NCBI RefSeq assembly: GCF_028640845.1
Contig: NC_080546.1
Location: forward strand, 84,154,757-84,218,756
Length of the DNA stretch: 64,000 nt
Origin: Ahaetulla prasina
Taxonomy: Eukaryota > Chordata > Lepidosauria > Squamata > Colubridae
Direction of reading: 5' to 3'
This document shows, one piece after another, positions 10,045-21,424 of this stretch; position 1 is the first letter of the stretch; every line of letters starts with the position of its first letter. The translations under genes were made by a program, and so were the position numbers. The notes beneath the pieces are model-generated. The model was given only the letters and a program-made list of their open reading frames with translations, searched no databases and was not told the origin of the DNA.

Positions 10045-11002
10045 AGGTGAACTGGTAGTAAAAAAAAAAAAAAAAGCTACCAGTTCGTCCGAACTAGTAT
10101 TTCTGACAATCAGATGTGCCATGCAAGTTATATGAATCTAAATCACGCGGCACAGCTGTCCCGCCCCCCCCACGCACTGTTCTACCTGCCTTAAGTCTTC
10201 TTTTTCCCCATGAAGCGTGTGTTTGGCGCACACTGCGTGTCGTGTCCCACTCCCACTCCGACGAACGAGTCAAGGAAGTCCGTAAAAAACTTGGCAACGA
10301 AGCCTCTGCAGCTTGCCAAGTTTCTTCGAGGTTTATCAGGGCAGGCAGGAGTCTAAGTTGTGACTTCAGCGATAGAGTCCGATATCAGCAAACTAGATAA
10401 GACTTTGCTTGACTCAAGGTTGGAATGCCAAAAGTAGGTCCTTTATATAGGCTGTGGAGTGTGGCTCCATGACTCAGCATTTATCCAGGCCTGCCCCACC
10501 CTTCCTTCTGCTGGCATCGCCTCTCAGATCTCCGGAAGCGAAGGTCCACCCACTCTGAATTGTTTTTAGCTGGAGCTGCTGTCAGCATGTGGGAAAGGGA
10601 GGGGTCAGAGGGAGTAGGCCCGGTTAATTCCACCACCTGACTGGCTTCCTGCTCTGAAGGCTGAGCCAAAGGAACACACGCTGTATGAGTGAAGTTTATG
10701 GGGCTTGTCCTTTCACTCCTTGAATCCTCTCCGGGCATGGGTCCTGGGCCGGGGGCTGGAGTCATGACAGGCCGTTCATCTTCATTATCAGACTCAGAGT
10801 CTGATAAAAGGCCTGGTTGGAGACGGGAGGGGCCCGGATGAGGACAGGAGGGAGGACGAGTCACAACACTGTGCATGTGCACCACTGTATCTTTGGTATG
10901 TACTGTGTGTACTATGCATGCACGTGCGCAGCAAGCGTTTGATGTACACCGCGCACGCACAGGCAGCGAACCAGTGGCAATCCATGGAGGATTTCACCAC
11001 TG
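10045..11002. mobile_element. hAT-like MITE split by a solo LTR
   Basis: The left part (GGTAGTAAAA, then AATCTAAATCACGCGGCACAG) matches 33509-33760. The right part (10869-11002) ends in GGATTTCACCACTG, a hAT-type terminus. The LTR at 10238-10868 sits between them. The left terminus is decayed, so its start is approximate. Confidence 0.55.
10238..10868 (-). mobile_element. solo LTR, Gypsy-like (TGTTGTGACTCG family)
   Basis: Read on the minus strand it begins TGTTGTGACTCGTCC and ends GGGACACGACA, a TG...CA long terminal repeat of about 631 bp. A TATATAAAGGACC box lies in the minus-strand middle. Flanks CTGCG and CTGTG are a 5-bp target duplication with one change. The copy at 23226-23857 is a close relative. 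A minus-strand frame (10481-10960) is open through the U3 part in both copies; see findings. No internal retroelement genes remain. Confidence 0.8.
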
Positions 11003-11074
11003 GTTCAACGTTCATAGGGACCAGGTTGACTACCACTGACCTATACTCTGTTAGTCCCTGTGTATAACTGATTG

Positions 11075-11870
11075 ATTTTTTAAAATTTCATTCTGTCACA
11101 ACAGTATACACAAACATTGTCATAAATAAAACAACATATATATATATATATGTATGTAAAAAAGATATGCATCAGCTATATTAATTTGATATAATGAAGG
11201 GAACAATAGGACAGGAATGGTAGGCACTTTTGTGCTCTTATGCACGCCCCTTATAGTCCTCTTCGGAATGGTGTGAGGTCAATAGTAGAAAGTTTTTGGT
11301 TGAAGATTTTGGGATTTTGAGTAGAGACTATGGAGTCAGGTAATGAATTCCAAGCATTAACAACTCTGTTACAGAAGTCATATTTTCTGCAATCAAGTTT
11401 GAAACGGTTGACATTAAGCTTGAATCTATTTTTTGCTCTTGTAATATTGCAATTGAAGCTGAAGTAGTCTTTTACAGGAAGGATATTGCAATAGTTGATT
11501 TTGTGTGTTAAACACAGGTCATGTTGAAGTCGATGGAGTTGTAAGTTTTCTAATCCCAGGATTTCAAGCCTGGTGGTATAAGGTATTTTGTTGTTTTCGG
11601 AGGAGCAAAGAACTCTTCTAGTAAAATATTTCTGGACATGTTCTATTGTATTTATGTCAGAGATGTGGTATGGGTTCCAGATGGATGAGTTGTATTCAAG
11701 AATAGGTCTGGCAAATGTATGCTCTAGTTAGTAGTGTAGAGTTTTTGGAACAGAAGCTGCCTAAAATTAGGTTTACAACTTTTAGAGCCTTTTTGGCTAT
11801 GTAGTTGCAGTGGGCTTTGCGAGAGAATATCTGGGACATGTGTGCTGAGTTTATCCAAACAACGGATTTA
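11075..11870 (-). mobile_element. LINE-B 3' region
   Basis: The minus strand carries the C-terminal reverse-transcriptase ORF relic of the LINE-B family (residues like RFKLNVNRFKLDCRKYDF in other copies), ending at the conserved ACTATAAGGGGCGTGCATAAGAGC junction. The 3' UTR then runs leftward to a TTTGTGACAGAAT-type tail at about 11090. The frame is broken. The best-open relatives are at 30664-31070 and 61494-61800. Confidence 0.8.
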
Positions 11871-12244
11871 TCTCAAAAAGCTGTGCCAGAGGGATTCTTA
11901 ATAAATAGAAGGATTAAATCTTTCTGAAAGAATGACTTCTGCCTGCATCAGTTTTGGAGAGACAGAGATCGATGCTTTATATGCAACTTAATGTACAAGG
12001 ACATACCAGAATCAGGAATGGTGGTTTCCTTGTTCTTAAAGCTGAAGGTAACAGACCCAGTGATATCATAAAATGCCTAAGTTCCTTGAACTAGAAGAGA
12101 GACTGATAGTTTGAAGCCCTCAGCTACTGCACACCCAGCGCCTTTAAACCATTTGCTGGTGATACATGAATATCACATTTCCTGAAAATGAGCTATCTGC
12201 TTTCCTGGCGCATTAAGACAACAAACACATCAGAACTTAAGTAA
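11871..12244. other. intron, nothing recognised
   Basis: No supported element or gene. Confidence 0.45.
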
Positions 12245-12440
12245 AGAACCCCTGTGGATTTTGCTCCGCTAGTCGTAGCCATACTCTGGGGGGTGGTGAT
12301 ACTGCTTTCTGCTTCACAAAGCCAGACACAAAGCCAGCTTGGTGACCTTGGGCCTGTCACTTTGTCTCAACCCTAGGAAGGAGGCAATGGCAAACCACTT
12401 CTGAAATCTTGCCAAGGAAACTGTAGAGACCTATCCAGGG
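12245..12440 (+). mobile_element. Sauria-type tRNA SINE, degraded
   Basis: The landmarks GGTGACCTTGGGCC, AGGAGGCAATGGCAAACCACTT and CTTGCCAAG are typical of squamate tRNA-derived SINEs with a Bov-B-related 3' part. The tRNA head is hard to see, so the left end is approximate. Confidence 0.6.
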
Positions 12441-12705
12441 AGTGGTCAGGAGTGATCAGGCAGGAAATAGGCCCATTTTCGCCCTCCATGAGCCTCTGGG
12501 AGGCTCATTTTCCACCTCCCCTGGCTCCACGGGCCCCCTGCACTTACCTGAGATCCAAAATGGGCCGTTTGGGGACTGCTGGGAGGAGTGGGGCAGGGTG
12601 TCATGGGGTCAGCCAGTCATTGGAACTACCGGTTCACCGAACCGGATGTAAAATTAATATCCGGTTTTCCTGAACTGGTCCGAACTGGCGGCTGAATCCC
12701 ATCTC
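12441..12705. mobile_element. hAT-like MITE with ACCGGTTC blocks
   Basis: Contains ACTACCGGTTCACCGAACCGG and ends GGCTGAATCCCATCTCTTG, similar to the hAT-3 right terminus. The GC-rich interior parallels 41-215. No clear target duplication. Confidence 0.5.
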
Positions 12706-13711
12706 TTGTTCCTTTGAGTTCTAGAAGATTTAAGACATTTAAATCTTAAGAATTTAAGAATTTGATGTTTAATACTGTGTCTTTAAATCTCTGCGTCCTT
12801 CTAACGTCGGTGGGCCAAGAAACACTTTTACAGGCCTGTTAATAGGTTTAACAACTTCATCGTGAGCAACGCAATTACAATACAGGGCTCTAAACATGCC
12901 TCCTTACTCATAACTGTTGACCCACATTGACTTCACAAGAACAAAGTTCCCTTTTTAGGTGCGATGCAAACTTAGCCAAACACAATAGTTGTGCACGCAA
13001 GCTATTAATAATTAACCTAATTTATTTTGGAAATGTTCTTGGTCACAGGGCGCCTTGTTGAATTTTATTTATGATCTCTTCAGACATAGCTTGGCATTCT
13101 GATGGCCTTATTCTTTGTGGTTCCTTTGAACCTTGGCCAATCTGGCTTTCCTTTTGTTATAACAAACGCTCATTGTTTTGCTGATATTTTAATAGCAAAA
13201 CCAAGATAACTAACTCTATGATTTTTTGTTTTTTTTTTTGTTTAATAATTATTTTGGCTGGACAACATACAAAATCTATTTCCCTGCTAGCCATGTGGTT
13301 TTTGCTTGCTTAAAAAGTGATTTTCAAAGCTGATAAGCAGACAGATTCCGATAATCGGAAGTAACAGGTGTGTGTATTGCTTCTAACCATGGAGCCTTGA
13401 ATTCGTATGGATTAAGAGCTTTGCCTTATTGTTAATTATATGGGGCTATGATAAAATAGGAGGAATTAACTGAACAAGCGGAGCAATGCCAAACACATAT
13501 TCTTCTCTGTTAAAAAATAGGAGTTGTCTTTATGCATAAGGCAAACTACATCAGTTCTTGGTTATATAGAGATGTTGTTGTTGTTGTTGTTGTTGTTGAT
13601 GATGATGATAGATTAATATCCAAGCTGTTAATGATTACTTTGAAATTTTCTCTGTTTTTCCTCCAAGTTTTTTATTTTTTACAAACATATCAATGCCTGA
13701 ACAGTGTGGGA
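12706..13711. other. low-repeat intron with small (TTG)n
   Basis: Unique-looking sequence. A (TTG)n tract leading into (ATG)n lies at 13575-13610. No supported gene. Confidence 0.5.
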
Positions 13712-14230
13712 CCTGAGTGTCATAAATTTTGGTACAAATAAAAATAGTATTCATCATATTTGTTTCATTTAACAAGCTTATATAATTCTAGCAATAATAT
13801 ACATATTTTTATTAAATTATAATCTTTCATTATTTAGTTATTCAATATTTCAATGTGTCATTTTTATGCCAGTCACCCTATTCTAAGGGTCATACTGTTT
13901 AATACAAATAGAATATTATTACTCATATTTATTACATTTAGCAAGCTTATGTAATTCTAATAATAATACAAACATTTATATTAAATTAAAATCTTCCATT
14001 ATTTGCTTGTACATTTTATAATCCTTCATTATTTAGTTATTCAATATTTCCAATAGGTTGTTTTTATGGCAATCACCCTATTCTGCATGTCATACATTTT
14101 CATACAAATAAAATATTTTTAATCATATTTGTTGCATTTAGAAAATATACACATATTCATATTGAATTATAATATTTCATTATTTATTTAATCAATAGCT
14201 CAATATATTATTTTTGTACCATATTATTTA
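13712..14230. repeat. degenerate AT-rich tandem repeat, about 170-200 bp unit
   Basis: Three diverged copies of one unit. Landmarks recur in order: CATTT(A)(A/G)CAAGCTTAT (13767, 13935, degraded at 14135), TCATTATTTAGTTATTCAAT, CACCCTATTCT, and GTCATAC...ACAAATA(A)AA. Spacing is about 168 bp then 200 bp. It matches no mobile family I know. Confidence 0.75.
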
Positions 14231-14871
14231 AGTATACTTAGTAATATTGTCATTCAAATTTTAATTTCCCCTCTTATTCTCATTATATAAGAATGTGTAT
14301 TCTATTAATCGCCCCCCTCTAGTTTCCATCTCTATGCTAACTTTGATAATGGCACTACTGTATTTAAACATATTCCCTTTCTAACCATCATCTCTTACTC
14401 GCTTTCATTGTTAATTTCTTAGTTAGCCTCCCGTATTCCTCTCTTGGATCTTTATTTTTGTCTGACTTTGAAACTTTCTCTTGAAGCAGGAATAAATAAC
14501 ACTGTAAGAGACAATTGTAGTTGACTTTCTGAACAAGCTAGATGGCTGCAGATGATGAGTAGAACAAGAGTAGAGTAGGCCAACTGTTTGTTCTTTTAGG
14601 GGAACCAACCTTTGAAGAGTTAAAAAAAAATGAGAGTCAGGGGCTTCTTTTTCATAAACTCCAAAACACACCCTTAAAAGATAACATCCTTTCCCCACAG
14701 TTCCCCAAACCTAGCAGGTGGCTTTAGATGATCAGCTAAGGTTTGAATGCTTCTCAGAGGTTCCCACATAATGCAGATATTTTCATGGTTCATCACATCT
14801 CAGAATAACTTCTGAGCTTTAGATACTCCAAGACCAGAAAGTTCAATCACAAACTACTTTGCATATTTATT
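14231..14871. other. intron, nothing recognised
   Basis: Unique-looking sequence with no supported gene or repeat. Confidence 0.45.
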
Positions 14872-15035
14872 TTTATTTTATTTATTTATTTTGTCACAAC
14901 AGTATATATAAGCATAAGCATGAAAGTAACTATATAATATATAAGCATATATATAAGCATAAGTATATAATAACTATATTAATTGGATATAATAAAAGGA
15001 AACAATAGGACAGGAACGGTAGGCATATTTCTAAA
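14872..15035 (-). mobile_element. LINE-B 3' UTR fragment
   Basis: TTTATTTTGTCACAACAGTA followed by GGAAACAATAGGACAGGAACGGTAGGCA is the reversed 3' end of LINE-B as at 11090-11230 and 59883-59950. Only the tail is present. Confidence 0.8.
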
Positions 15036-15256
15036 GTCCCTCGACATGTGTATAAAACTGAATGAGCCAGCTCTTCATTGAGGTTTAAAATCTTCCCGTT
15101 AGATTTCGGAAATATCATTCATAGATTTTTGGAAATATCCCTCCATGCAACAGGTAACCAGAGAATGGAAACCTGTATTAGATTACATGTGTTTCAGCAT
15201 TCTCTTCCCTTATCCTTCATAGGATTAAGCCCATAAAGTTTGAAATGTACTATAAA

Positions 15257-15491
15257 CAGGGGTAGGTTTCACATATTGTTGTCACTGGTTCATCGCGCAT
15301 GCACGCATGCCTTTCGCACATGCGCCTGGCCTTCTGCTCATGTACTTTGCTCACATGCGCGCCTTCCACACATGTGCCTGGCTTCAAAAACGTGGCTAAA
15401 TAGGACGGCGTTATGTCCAGGCAGGTGGGCGGAACCTCCAGCTTTCACCGCTACCAGTGAACCGGTTCGAACCGGCTGAATACTATCTCTG
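15257..15491. mobile_element. hAT-3 MITE
   Basis: The left end is CAGGGGTAGGTTTCACATATT; the right end is GGCTGAATACTATCTCTG. Flanks ACTATAAA and ATTATAAA form an 8-bp target duplication with one change. The interior is rich in CATGCGC-like alternating motifs. Same family as 28796-29009, 38449-38694 and 62880-63126. Confidence 0.8.
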
Positions 15492-15730
15492 ATTATAAAT
15501 ATATTTTAGGAACATTGGAAGGAAACTCACAAGGATTTTATCTGATACTTCCTCTCCCTTTTGAAAGGAAAGAAAACCAAGACATTCGATTAGTTTGGAG
15601 ACCCAGGGTTTACATTAATTATGTATTGATTAAAAATGTGATCCCAAGCTGCCCACTTCTTATATATTCAGGGTAAGCATGCATTTCCATTTTCCTTTAT
15701 TTGAAAAATTGTTAGTTTGCAGCCAATTTA
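15492..15730. other. short intron gap
   Basis: Nothing recognised. Confidence 0.4.
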
Positions 15731-16312
15731 AGAATAGAATAGAATAGAATTTATTGGCCAAGTGTGATTGGACACACAAGGAATTTGTCTTGATGCATAT
15801 GCTCTCAGTGTACATAAAAGAAAAGATACGTTCATCAAGGTACAACATTTACAACACAATTGATGGTCAATATATCAATATAAATCATAAGGATTGCCAG
15901 CAACAAGTTATAGTCATACAGTCATAAGTGGAAAGAGATTGGTGATGGGAACTATGAAACGATTAATAGTAGTGCAGATTCAGTAAATAGTCTGACAGTG
16001 TTGAGGGAATTATTTGTTTAGCAGAGTGATGGCCTTCGGGGAAAAACTGTTCTTGTGTCTAGTTGTTCTGGTGTGCAGTGCTCTATAGCGTCCTTTTGAG
16101 GGTAGGAGTTGAAACAGTTTATGTCCAGGATGCAAGGGATCTGTAAATATTTTCACGGCCCTCTTCTTGATTCGTGCAGTATACAGGTCCTCAATGGAAG
16201 GCAGGTTGGTAGCAATTATTTTTTCTGCAGTTCTAATTATCCTCTGAAGTCTGTGTCTTTCTTGTTGGGTTGCAGAACCGAACCAGACAGTTATAGAGGT
16301 GCAAATGACAGA
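15731..16312 (-). mobile_element. LINE-C 3' region with ATTCT tail
   Basis: On the minus strand a broken frame encodes a non-LTR reverse-transcriptase C-terminus: SITVWFGSATQQ, then a segment like TAEKIIATNLPSIEDLYTA, then FQLLPSKRRYRALHTR and SFFPKAITLLN. The 3' UTR ends GGCCAATAAATTCTATTCTA. Copies at 55010-55625 (+) and 63517-64000 (-) match closely. The exact clade is not certain. Confidence 0.8.
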
Positions 16313-16638
16313 TTTATTTATTTAAAATATTAGACTTGGCCAAACAGCCTAGAACCCAGTAGTAAAACCGAGAAAGAATAAAAGGCATAAAATAAAATAA
16401 AACATGTTTCCTACCATCACAACCTGTCTCTCTGGCTGGTGGAAGAACCAAGACTTTACACACACAAACACACACAAACACAAGATGAAAAATTGAGGAT
16501 CTTCTGAATCTCCAGAAGGTAGGGGCCACTAGAGAACAGGCATGCTTCCTAGGTCCCAGAAGATGGTAATATTTCAAGTAAGTGATCTGAAGTATGTCTA
16601 TCTTACCTGATTTGTTAGGTTGGCCAGATACCTATGGA
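16313..16638. other. intron, nothing recognised
   Basis: No supported feature; small CA-rich run at 16456-16483. Confidence 0.4.
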
Positions 16639-16916
16639 CAGTGGTGAAATCCAAAATTTTTTACTACCAGTTCTGTGGGCATGGCTTGGTGGGCATGGTG
16701 TGGCTTGGTGGGCGTGGTTTGGTGGGCATGGGCAGGGGAAGGATACTACAAAATCTCCATTCCCACCCCACTCCTGGGGGAAGGATATTGTAAAATCTCC
16801 ATTCCCACCCCACTCTGGGGCCAACCAGAGATAGTATTTGCCGGTTCTCCGAACTGCTCAAAATTTCCACTACTGATTTTCCAGAACCTGTCAGAACCTG
16901 CTGGATTTCATCCCTG
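16639..16916. mobile_element. hAT-1 MITE
   Basis: The left end is CAGTGGTGAAATCCAAAATT; the right end is GCTGGATTTCATCCCTG. The interior holds the family hallmark, a tandem pair of about 50 bp containing GGGGAAGGATA and AAATCTCCATTCCCACCC. Target duplication is weak (5 of 8). Other copies: 39863-40137, 52320-52594, 59592-60420. Confidence 0.75.
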
Positions 16917-16959
16917 CCTGAAGAGATTCTTAATCATCCAGGTCATGGTTGACCCAAAG

Positions 16960-17275
16960 GTTGTTGTTGTTGTTGTTTTTCCGCAAAAGGCAACTGGGAT
17001 TTCTTGGTGTTTTCTTTGAAAGCATTTTGCTTCTCCTCCAAGAAGCTTTTTCAATTTGAACTGAATGGTGAGGAGGAAAGGAAGGATTTATATTCTTTGC
17101 AGTCAGAGGAAAAAGTTAACAGCCAACCCTCAGAGTGCTAACGACTAGATGATGGCAGAGAATATAAATCCTTCCATTCCTCAGCATTTAGTTAGTCCTG
17201 AAGAAACTACTTGGAGGAAAAATAAAATGTTTTTGAAGGAAACACCAAGGAAATCTGACTGCCTTTTTTTGGGAT
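16960..17275. mobile_element. Penelope-like terminal inverted pair, degraded
   Basis: The left half (GGCAACTGGGATTTCTTGG, TTTGCTTCTCCTCCAAGAAGC) and right half (AAGAAACTACTTGGAGGAAA, AAACACCAAGGAAATC) are inverted relatives of the same arm found at 23885-23960 and 24500-24590. No coding part is left. Confidence 0.55.
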
Positions 17276-17356
17276 GGGGGGGGACATCTTTGGCACTGTG
17301 ACCAGACACCATCAGGAAATGTTGGTACTGCAAATAAGCTCATCCTATTCCTGTAT

Positions 17357-17718
17357 AGTTCCTGTAGGGACGCAGTGGCTAAGGGGCTAGGACGTTGATC
17401 AAAAGGTCAGCAGCTCAGTGGTTCGAATCCCTAGTGCTGCTGTGTAACGGGGTGAGCTCCCGTTACTTGTCCCAGCTTCTGCCAACCTAGCAGTTTCGAA
17501 AGCACGTAAAAATGCAAGTAGAAAAAATAGGGACCACCTTTCGTGGGAAGGGAACAGCATTCCGTACGCCTTTGGCGTTGAGTCATGCCGGCCACATGAG
17601 CATGGAGACGTCTTCGGACAGCGCTGGCTCTTCGGCTTTGAAACGGAGATGAGCACCACCCCCTTGAGTCAGGAACAACTAGCACGTATGTGCGAGGGGA
17701 ACCTTTACCTTTTACCTT
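17357..17718 (+). mobile_element. Sauria-type tRNA SINE, near full length
   Basis: The tRNA-derived head has box A-like CAGTGGCTAAGGGGCTAGG and box B-like GGTTCGAATCCC. The body runs CTTGTCCCAGCTTCTGCC ... GAGTCATGCCGGCCACATGA ... and ends in TTTACCTTTTACCTTTA. An 11-bp duplication TATTCCTGTAT flanks it (17346-17356 and 17719-17729). RNA polymerase III would drive such elements, and a LINE supplies the retrotransposition machinery. Related: 28248-28610 and 34931-35258. Confidence 0.9.
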
Positions 17719-17785
17719 TATTCCTGTATTATGTAGGGCTTTAAAGATGATGGCCAGCACTTAAAATTGCATCTGGAGACAAAAC

Positions 17786-18401
17786 TGTTGTGACCTAGGC
17801 CCAAGTAATTATTACCAGACATGATCAATTCTAAACGAACATATTTTATTAGAACAGCTGAGAATTGCTTCATTCTCAGCTTAGTCCAAATTAATTTCAA
17901 AACAAAGTCCTTCAGAAAAAGTCCTTCACCCTTATCATAAACTTTCATCTGCTTTGGCATCTTGTCAAATGCATTTCTTGGCAAGAACCCCACAAAGTTC
18001 AGAAACAAGACGCCAACTCGAAACAAATGTAGCAACGTTGCTTTCCTATAAAGAGCCCAAGAGCTGTTGCTGCTCTTTTAAGCCTTATGGGAGGGGCCAA
18101 TCATATCCTGGCCTTACTCCCAAGTCGTCCTTTTTGCTTTAGTTGCTCTTGCCTTCTGGCAGCTTTTCGCATGTGTGCACTAGCAACAGGCTCCTCCTGT
18201 TCCTCTACCTCTCAGCTGTCCGCCTCTGGAGGCTCTGGAGTCCGCGCATCACTCCCAGATGGCCCTAGCTCCATCTCTGCCTCCGACGCAGAGCCCTCAC
18301 CCAGGCCTTCCCCTGACTCCAGGACTGGCTCATTGTCCTCCCCAGCTTTCTCACTATCCGACTCCACTGCTAGCTACACGGGTGGCTGGCGGACCACAAC
18401 A
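17786..18401 (-). mobile_element. solo LTR, Gypsy-like (TGTTGTGGTCCGCC family)
   Basis: On the minus strand it starts TGTTGTGGTCCGCCAGCC and ends GGTCACAACA. It is the reverse-oriented partner of 50085-50685, about 616 bp. A minus-strand TTAAAAGAGCAGCAAC element and an AATAAAA poly(A) signal are visible. Flanks give AAAC on both sides (4 bp, possibly 5 originally). No internal genes. Confidence 0.85.
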
Positions 18402-18536
18402 AAACCAGGAGTCAATGCAGCTCGCGCTACATTATTGTGATATCAGCACAAGTCAAGGGGCACCCAACACCATGACTGTCATTGCATTCTGGATCAATGT
18501 AACTTCTCTGTGGTCTTCAAGGCCACCCCCCTATAG

Positions 18537-18778
18537 TGGCAGTCCCCAACCTTTGCAGGCTGGTGACCCATCTTGGTGGGGGGAGAGGGGAAGTGAGCTG
18601 TCTGAGCAATGAGCTGGCATGCGCATGCAGTTTGACTTGCATGAGTGGAGGGCCAGCACACATTCACATGTACGCCCATACGGTGGGCCACTGCTCACGC
18701 AAGTCGAGCTGTGTGTGCACCTGTCTGCACCAGCCTGATGCTTGCACAGCCCGGTTCTAAATAGGTTGTGGACCCCTG
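18537..18778. mobile_element. hAT-like MITE (CCCCAACC / GGACCCCTG termini)
   Basis: The left end TGGCAGTCCCCAACCTTTG and right end GGTTGTGGACCCCTG are inverted partners. Flanks CCCTATAG and CCCTACAA agree at 6 of 8. The interior is CpG-rich with repeated CATGCGC-like motifs. Confidence 0.55.
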
Positions 18779-18956
18779 CCCTACAATACATTGAATAATC
18801 CATCTGTGAAATGACCCAGGTATCAGTGACTGTGATTATTCACAATCCCCAATAGGAAAAGGCACAATTGGCCATGGCTTCTCAAGCAGGTGTTGTGAGT
18901 CCAAGATGTTCCTTAAGTTTCAGACCAGCTCTGTCCAGGGAAATGGTTCAACAGCT

Positions 18957-19430
18957 TAGTTAGTTTAGTTTAGTTTAGTTTGATTTCTATACCGCCCTTC
19001 TCCCGAAGGACTCAGGGCGGTTTACAGCCAGGTAAAACACAATTATACATATAACATAAAAGTTCAAAAAACCTGTTAAAAAACTAATTCAATTTGGCCG
19101 GGTTAAAACTTAAAAACAATAATAAAACTATAATAAAACCCCTATTAAAATTACTATTAGTTCAAGCCAGCCCTGCGCGGTAAAACAAAAATGTCTTCAA
19201 CTCACGACGAAAGGTCCGGAGGTCAGGGAGTTGTCGTAACCCTGGAGGCAGCTCGTTCCAGAGGCCAGGTGCTCCCACAGAAAAGGCCCTCCCCCTGGGG
19301 GTCGCCAGTCAACATTGTTTGACTGACGGCACCCTGAGGAGGCCCTCCCTATGGGAGCGCACAGGTCGATGGGAGGCTATTGGTGGCAGCAGGCGGTCCC
19401 ATAAATAACCCGGTCCTATGCCAGCTTGAG
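18957..19430 (-). mobile_element. LINE-A (L2-like) 3' region with hairpin tail
   Basis: The tail on the minus strand has the hairpin CCGCCCTGAGTCCTTCGGGAGAAGGGCGG. Upstream the minus strand encodes a degraded C-terminus with FSVGAPxLWNELPPGLRQLP-like text, as in the copies at 22813-23165 and 39085-39483. The left end is a TTTAG run. The clade (L2/CR1 group) is inferred from the RT tail. Confidence 0.75.
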
Positions 19431-19665
19431 ATTATTTTATCCAACTTTTCCCCAGAGGAGCAAGAAATCAATATTTCTATTTTAAGGCAGGTAGCTGTGC
19501 ACTGAAATGAGCATAAGCCATGGTGATGCCCAGAGGTGGGCTTCACATGATTTAACAACCGGTTCACCCCAGCACCGAAAATGTGAGTGCGCACCTTCTG
19601 TGCATGCGCTTTGCTTGTGCGCACGCTTGCACACATGCATGCGGCTTAAAAAATGCAGCTAAATA

Positions 19666-20703
19666 TTCAACAGATCTAGATAAATGGCAACAGTTATGGG
19701 AGAGGAGCTACAAATTAACAATATCCACTGCATATAAAGAAAATCAATATAGAATATTTTATAGATGGCATACGCCTCCTGAAAAACTGGCAAAAATGTT
19801 TAAAGATAAATCAGCTAAATGTTGGAGATGTCGCCAATTACCAGGATCTTATTATCGTATGTGGTGGACATGCCCCGAAGCTAAAAAAATATTGGAATAA
19901 AATAAAGGTTTGGTTAGAAGAAATGACCCAACAACCCATTGATTTAAAACCGGAGCTTTCTTACTTTAGCTTCAATTGCAATATTACAAGAGCAAAAAAT
20001 AGATTCAAGCTTAATGTCAACCGCTTCAAACTTGATTGCAGAAAATATGACTTCCGTAACAGAGTTGTTAATGCTTGGAACTCATTACCTGACTCTATAG
20101 TCTCTACTCAAAATCCCAAAATCTTCAACCAAAAACTGTCTACTATTGACCTCACTCCATTCCTAAGAGGACTATAAGGGGCGTGCATAAGAGCACAAAA
20201 GTGCCTACCGTTCCTGTCCTATTGTTCCCGTCATTATTATATCATTATTGGGTATTCTCCCAGAGAAAATCAGTAAAGAAAATATTAATTTGATTATACA
20301 TGTAATAATAGAAGCAAGAATTGTTTTTGTACAAAATTGGAAAACAGAGGAAATAACCCTGGAAGAAGAAATTATTTAAAAAAAAAAATTTGTGCAGAAA
20401 TGAATAGGTTAACTTTGACGATCAAAGAAAGAGAGGATTCAGAATATTTTAAGATATGGGACCAATTTTACCGTTGGTTAGAAAAAAGATATAGATAAGC
20501 AATTGATAATTGTGTAAGAAAATGGTGTAAGTAGAATACTGTACTTGTGAAAAAATGGTAATAGATTAAACTGAAATGAAGAAAAGAGAAACAACAAAAA
20601 GAGGGAGTCATGAAGAAAACACCGAGATATCACATGGAAGGAATGATTGATGTATAAAATATTTGTTTGTTTATAAAATAAACTTTTTTTAAAAAAAAAG
20701 TGT
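19666..20703 (+). mobile_element. L1 LINE, 5'-truncated ORF2 C-terminus
   Basis: Flanked by a perfect 13-bp duplication ATGCAGCTAAATA (19653-19665, 20704-20716). Reading on the plus strand gives an L1 ORF2 C-terminal region including FYRWHTPPEKLAKMF, the cysteine cluster CWRCRQ and WWTCPEAKK. Downstream is the ORF end and an A-rich tail at 20681-20699. The element is interrupted by LINE-B at about 19958-20255. It is truncated and has stops, so inactive. Confidence 0.85.
19958..20255 (+). mobile_element. LINE-B fragment inserted in L1
   Basis: Encodes the LINE-B C-terminus, beginning near FSFNCNITRAKNRFK and ending DLTPFLRGL at 20177, followed by the conserved GGGGCGTGCATAAGAGCAC. The host L1 text resumes at TTGGGTATTCTCCCAG. 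No target duplication could be defined. Confidence 0.8.
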
Positions 20704-20801
20704 ATGCAGCTAAATAGGACAGCATAGTGCTGGAGCGGGTGGTGCAGGTCACAACTACCGGTTCGCTCAAACCTATATGAACCGGCTGAATCCCACCCCA
20801 G

Positions 20802-21242
20802 GTTATGCCAGCCTATAACCTACCTTCCTTTGACCTGTTCTTAGGGGAGGAAGGCAGGAGTGAACACACAGTGATTTCCTATTCGTTGCTTCATTGAATC
20901 ATGAAAAAGTGGTACTTAACCAGTCCAGCTATGGCCACGGCAGTTTGTGATCTGAATTGCCTGCTCTTGAGCCTGACGTTCACCGCTTGTAATCTTCTAA
21001 GCATTGTGACGTGCCCAAGTACTGAGAAAGGGTGGTATAAACATTGCATCCATCCATTATAACGAAATTTAGATGTCTCTTTCTCCCCTTTGGATGACCA
21101 ACTTCTTACCTGCTAAAATAGACAGATCTTCCTTGGAAGGGATTGTGAGCCCTTGGTGTTCTTTGGCAAATTGTCTCAGTAGGCAATATTAGCTAGTATC
21201 TTCCCTATAAAGGTTTCTCAATCATTGCAGTAAACTGTAGGT
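20802..21242. other. intron, nothing recognised
   Basis: No supported element or gene. Confidence 0.45.
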
Positions 21243-21424
21243 CAGGGGCATCAAACTCAATTTCGCTGAGGGCTGCATCAGGGATGTGGTTGACCTCGGG
21301 GAGCTGGGTGGGTGTGGCCAGTTGACGCCACTCCCCAAACTGCTGGCATGTTTCCTCTTAGCATTGGGTAGACTGGGCTGGAGCCATGCTGGCCCAATGT
21401 TTCGTCTTCACATTAGGGTAGACC

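Larger units (their letters stand above)
19531..20801. mobile_element. hAT-3 MITE carrying nested L1 and LINE-B
   Basis: The left end is CAGAGGTGGGCTTCACATGA; the right end is GGCTGAATCCCACCCCAG. Flanks GTGATGCC and GTTATGCC are an 8-bp duplication with one change. The MITE itself is 19531-19665 plus 20704-20801; the rest is later insertion. Confidence 0.8.

Noticed and set aside
10094..10400. Frames across the left LTR boundary
   Set aside because: They cross a MITE/LTR junction and match nothing.
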